Shown here: positions 63,601 to 64,000 of the stretch, one piece after another
How positions within the stretch are numbered: position 1 is the first letter of the stretch
Layout: the number at the start of each line of letters is the position of its first letter
NCBI RefSeq assembly: GCF_014898815.1
Contig: NW_026515468.1
Span: 62,001 to 126,000, forward strand
DNA length: 64,000 nucleotides
Direction: 5' to 3'
Source: Panonychus citri
Taxonomy: Eukaryota > Arthropoda > Arachnida > Trombidiformes > Tetranychidae
Position numbers and translations under genes: made by a program
Notes under the pieces: generated by a model
Database searches by the model: none
What the model saw: the letters and a program-made list of their open reading frames with translations, nothing else
Told to the model about the DNA's origin: nothing

Positions 63601-64000
63601 GAAAAAACCTACATAATAACCGGTGGACTCGGAGGATTAGGACTCGAAGTTGCCTATTGGATGGTATCAAGAGGAGCAACTAATCTGATTCTTACCTCAC
63701 GTTCTGGAATCAAAACAAAATACCAAGAGTATATTTTAGAAAGGATGAGAAACAATAGTTACTCTCGAGTGAATATTATCATCTCTAATGAAGATTGTTC
63801 AACTTCAGAATCAGCTGAGAGGTTAATTAATCAAGCACGAGAATTGGGCCAAATCGGTGGAGTATTTCATCTTTGTATGATTCTAAAAGACGGACTTTTC
63901 GAGAATCAAACAGCTGAAACATTTGATGAAGCTGTCAAACCAAAAGCGATCGCTTGTCGTTATTTAGATCAACTAATTCGATCATTACCCTACGATATTG
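57695..64000 (+). CDS. Type I fatty acid synthase, KS-MAT-DH-psiME-ER-KR part (3' end outside window)
   Basis: Exons 57695-57836, 57912-58064, 58129-63186 and 63281->64000. The ATG at 57695 has context CGCCATGG. The protein has ketosynthase (catalytic Cys in DTACAAAAS, His in EAHITGT, Lys/His in KSNIGH), acyltransferase (GHSIGS nucleophile Ser), dehydratase (GHEIDGRILFPATG and SFSDACLQ) and a central non-catalytic region. Enoylreductase follows (LNFRDVLIVTG, HAGSGGVGQAA), then the start of ketoreductase (YIITGGLGGLGLE). This order is that of animal cytosolic fatty acid synthase, which builds palmitate from acetyl- and malonyl-CoA; ACP and thioesterase should follow outside the window. The transferase domain lacks the GMGTQW motif, the malonyl-binding Arg and the catalytic His (Asn instead). 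It may be a specialised paralogue that receives malonyl groups from elsewhere. Confidence 0.9.
57837..57911 (+). other. 75-nt frame-neutral intron in fatty acid synthase
   Basis: GTGAGTATATG donor and CTTTCTATCAG acceptor. The length is a multiple of three with no in-frame stop, so the open frame runs through it. Removing it restores the family alignment RRWPT-TLLNIPKRLGKV, equivalent to the RRW...YGLPRRSGKL segment of vertebrate enzymes. Confidence 0.8.

Noticed and set aside
1..64000. CRISPR arrays, bacterial operons, tRNA or rRNA genes, transposase or reverse-transcriptase genes
   Set aside because: None seen. The window is spliced eukaryotic DNA and no such signature was recognised, though short or decayed elements could be missed by eye.

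Overview
The window is AT-rich nuclear eukaryotic DNA with spliced protein-coding genes on both strands (GT-AG introns, many of 50-100 nt, two of several kb) and many CT/GA microsatellites. Gene content points to an arthropod: Trio-type RhoGEF, SMC4, a TMEM47/VAB-9-type tetraspan protein, LST2, lipocalins, lysosomal glucosylceramidase, NDRG and type I fatty acid synthase. The compact AT-rich layout, multiple lipocalins and duplicated secreted or membrane proteins suggest a mite, possibly a spider mite. That taxonomic call is inference. All exon borders were read by eye from splice signals, reading frame and protein similarity.

Region 1 (1-28.7 kb) holds conserved housekeeping and signalling genes. 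They are the 3' half of a Trio/Kalirin/UNC-73 RhoGEF (+, ends 7885), condensin SMC4 (-, 8808-12987), a four-pass TMEM47-like junction protein (+, 14885-17313) and the FYVE-domain EGFR regulator LST2 (+, 19278-28666). Trio and LST2 contain introns of 4.3 and 6.4 kb filled with AT-rich sequence and microsatellites.

Region 2 (29.3-57 kb) is a gene-dense, fast-evolving accessory block with an extracellular and lipid flavour. It has a secreted orphan (-), a lipocalin (-), two tandem copies (+) of a 15-exon type I membrane protein (LolA-like N-terminal region, three Cys-rich PAN/apple-like modules, one TM helix), a lysosomal glucosylceramidase (-), a second lipocalin (-), a zinc-finger orphan (-), a single-exon NDRG (-), a broken fragment of the membrane-protein family, a third divergent and broken copy (-), and a second secreted orphan (-).

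Region 3 (57.7 kb to the end) is a type I fatty acid synthase (+) running off the window in the ketoreductase domain. Its KS, DH and ER signatures are present, but its malonyl/acetyltransferase lacks key residues.

The most notable signals are the three-copy LolA-like/PAN family (one apparently intact gene, one copy with a single frameshift, one with three, plus a detached fragment), mosaic near-identity between the tandem copies that includes introns, and the fatty acid synthase with a degenerate transferase domain.
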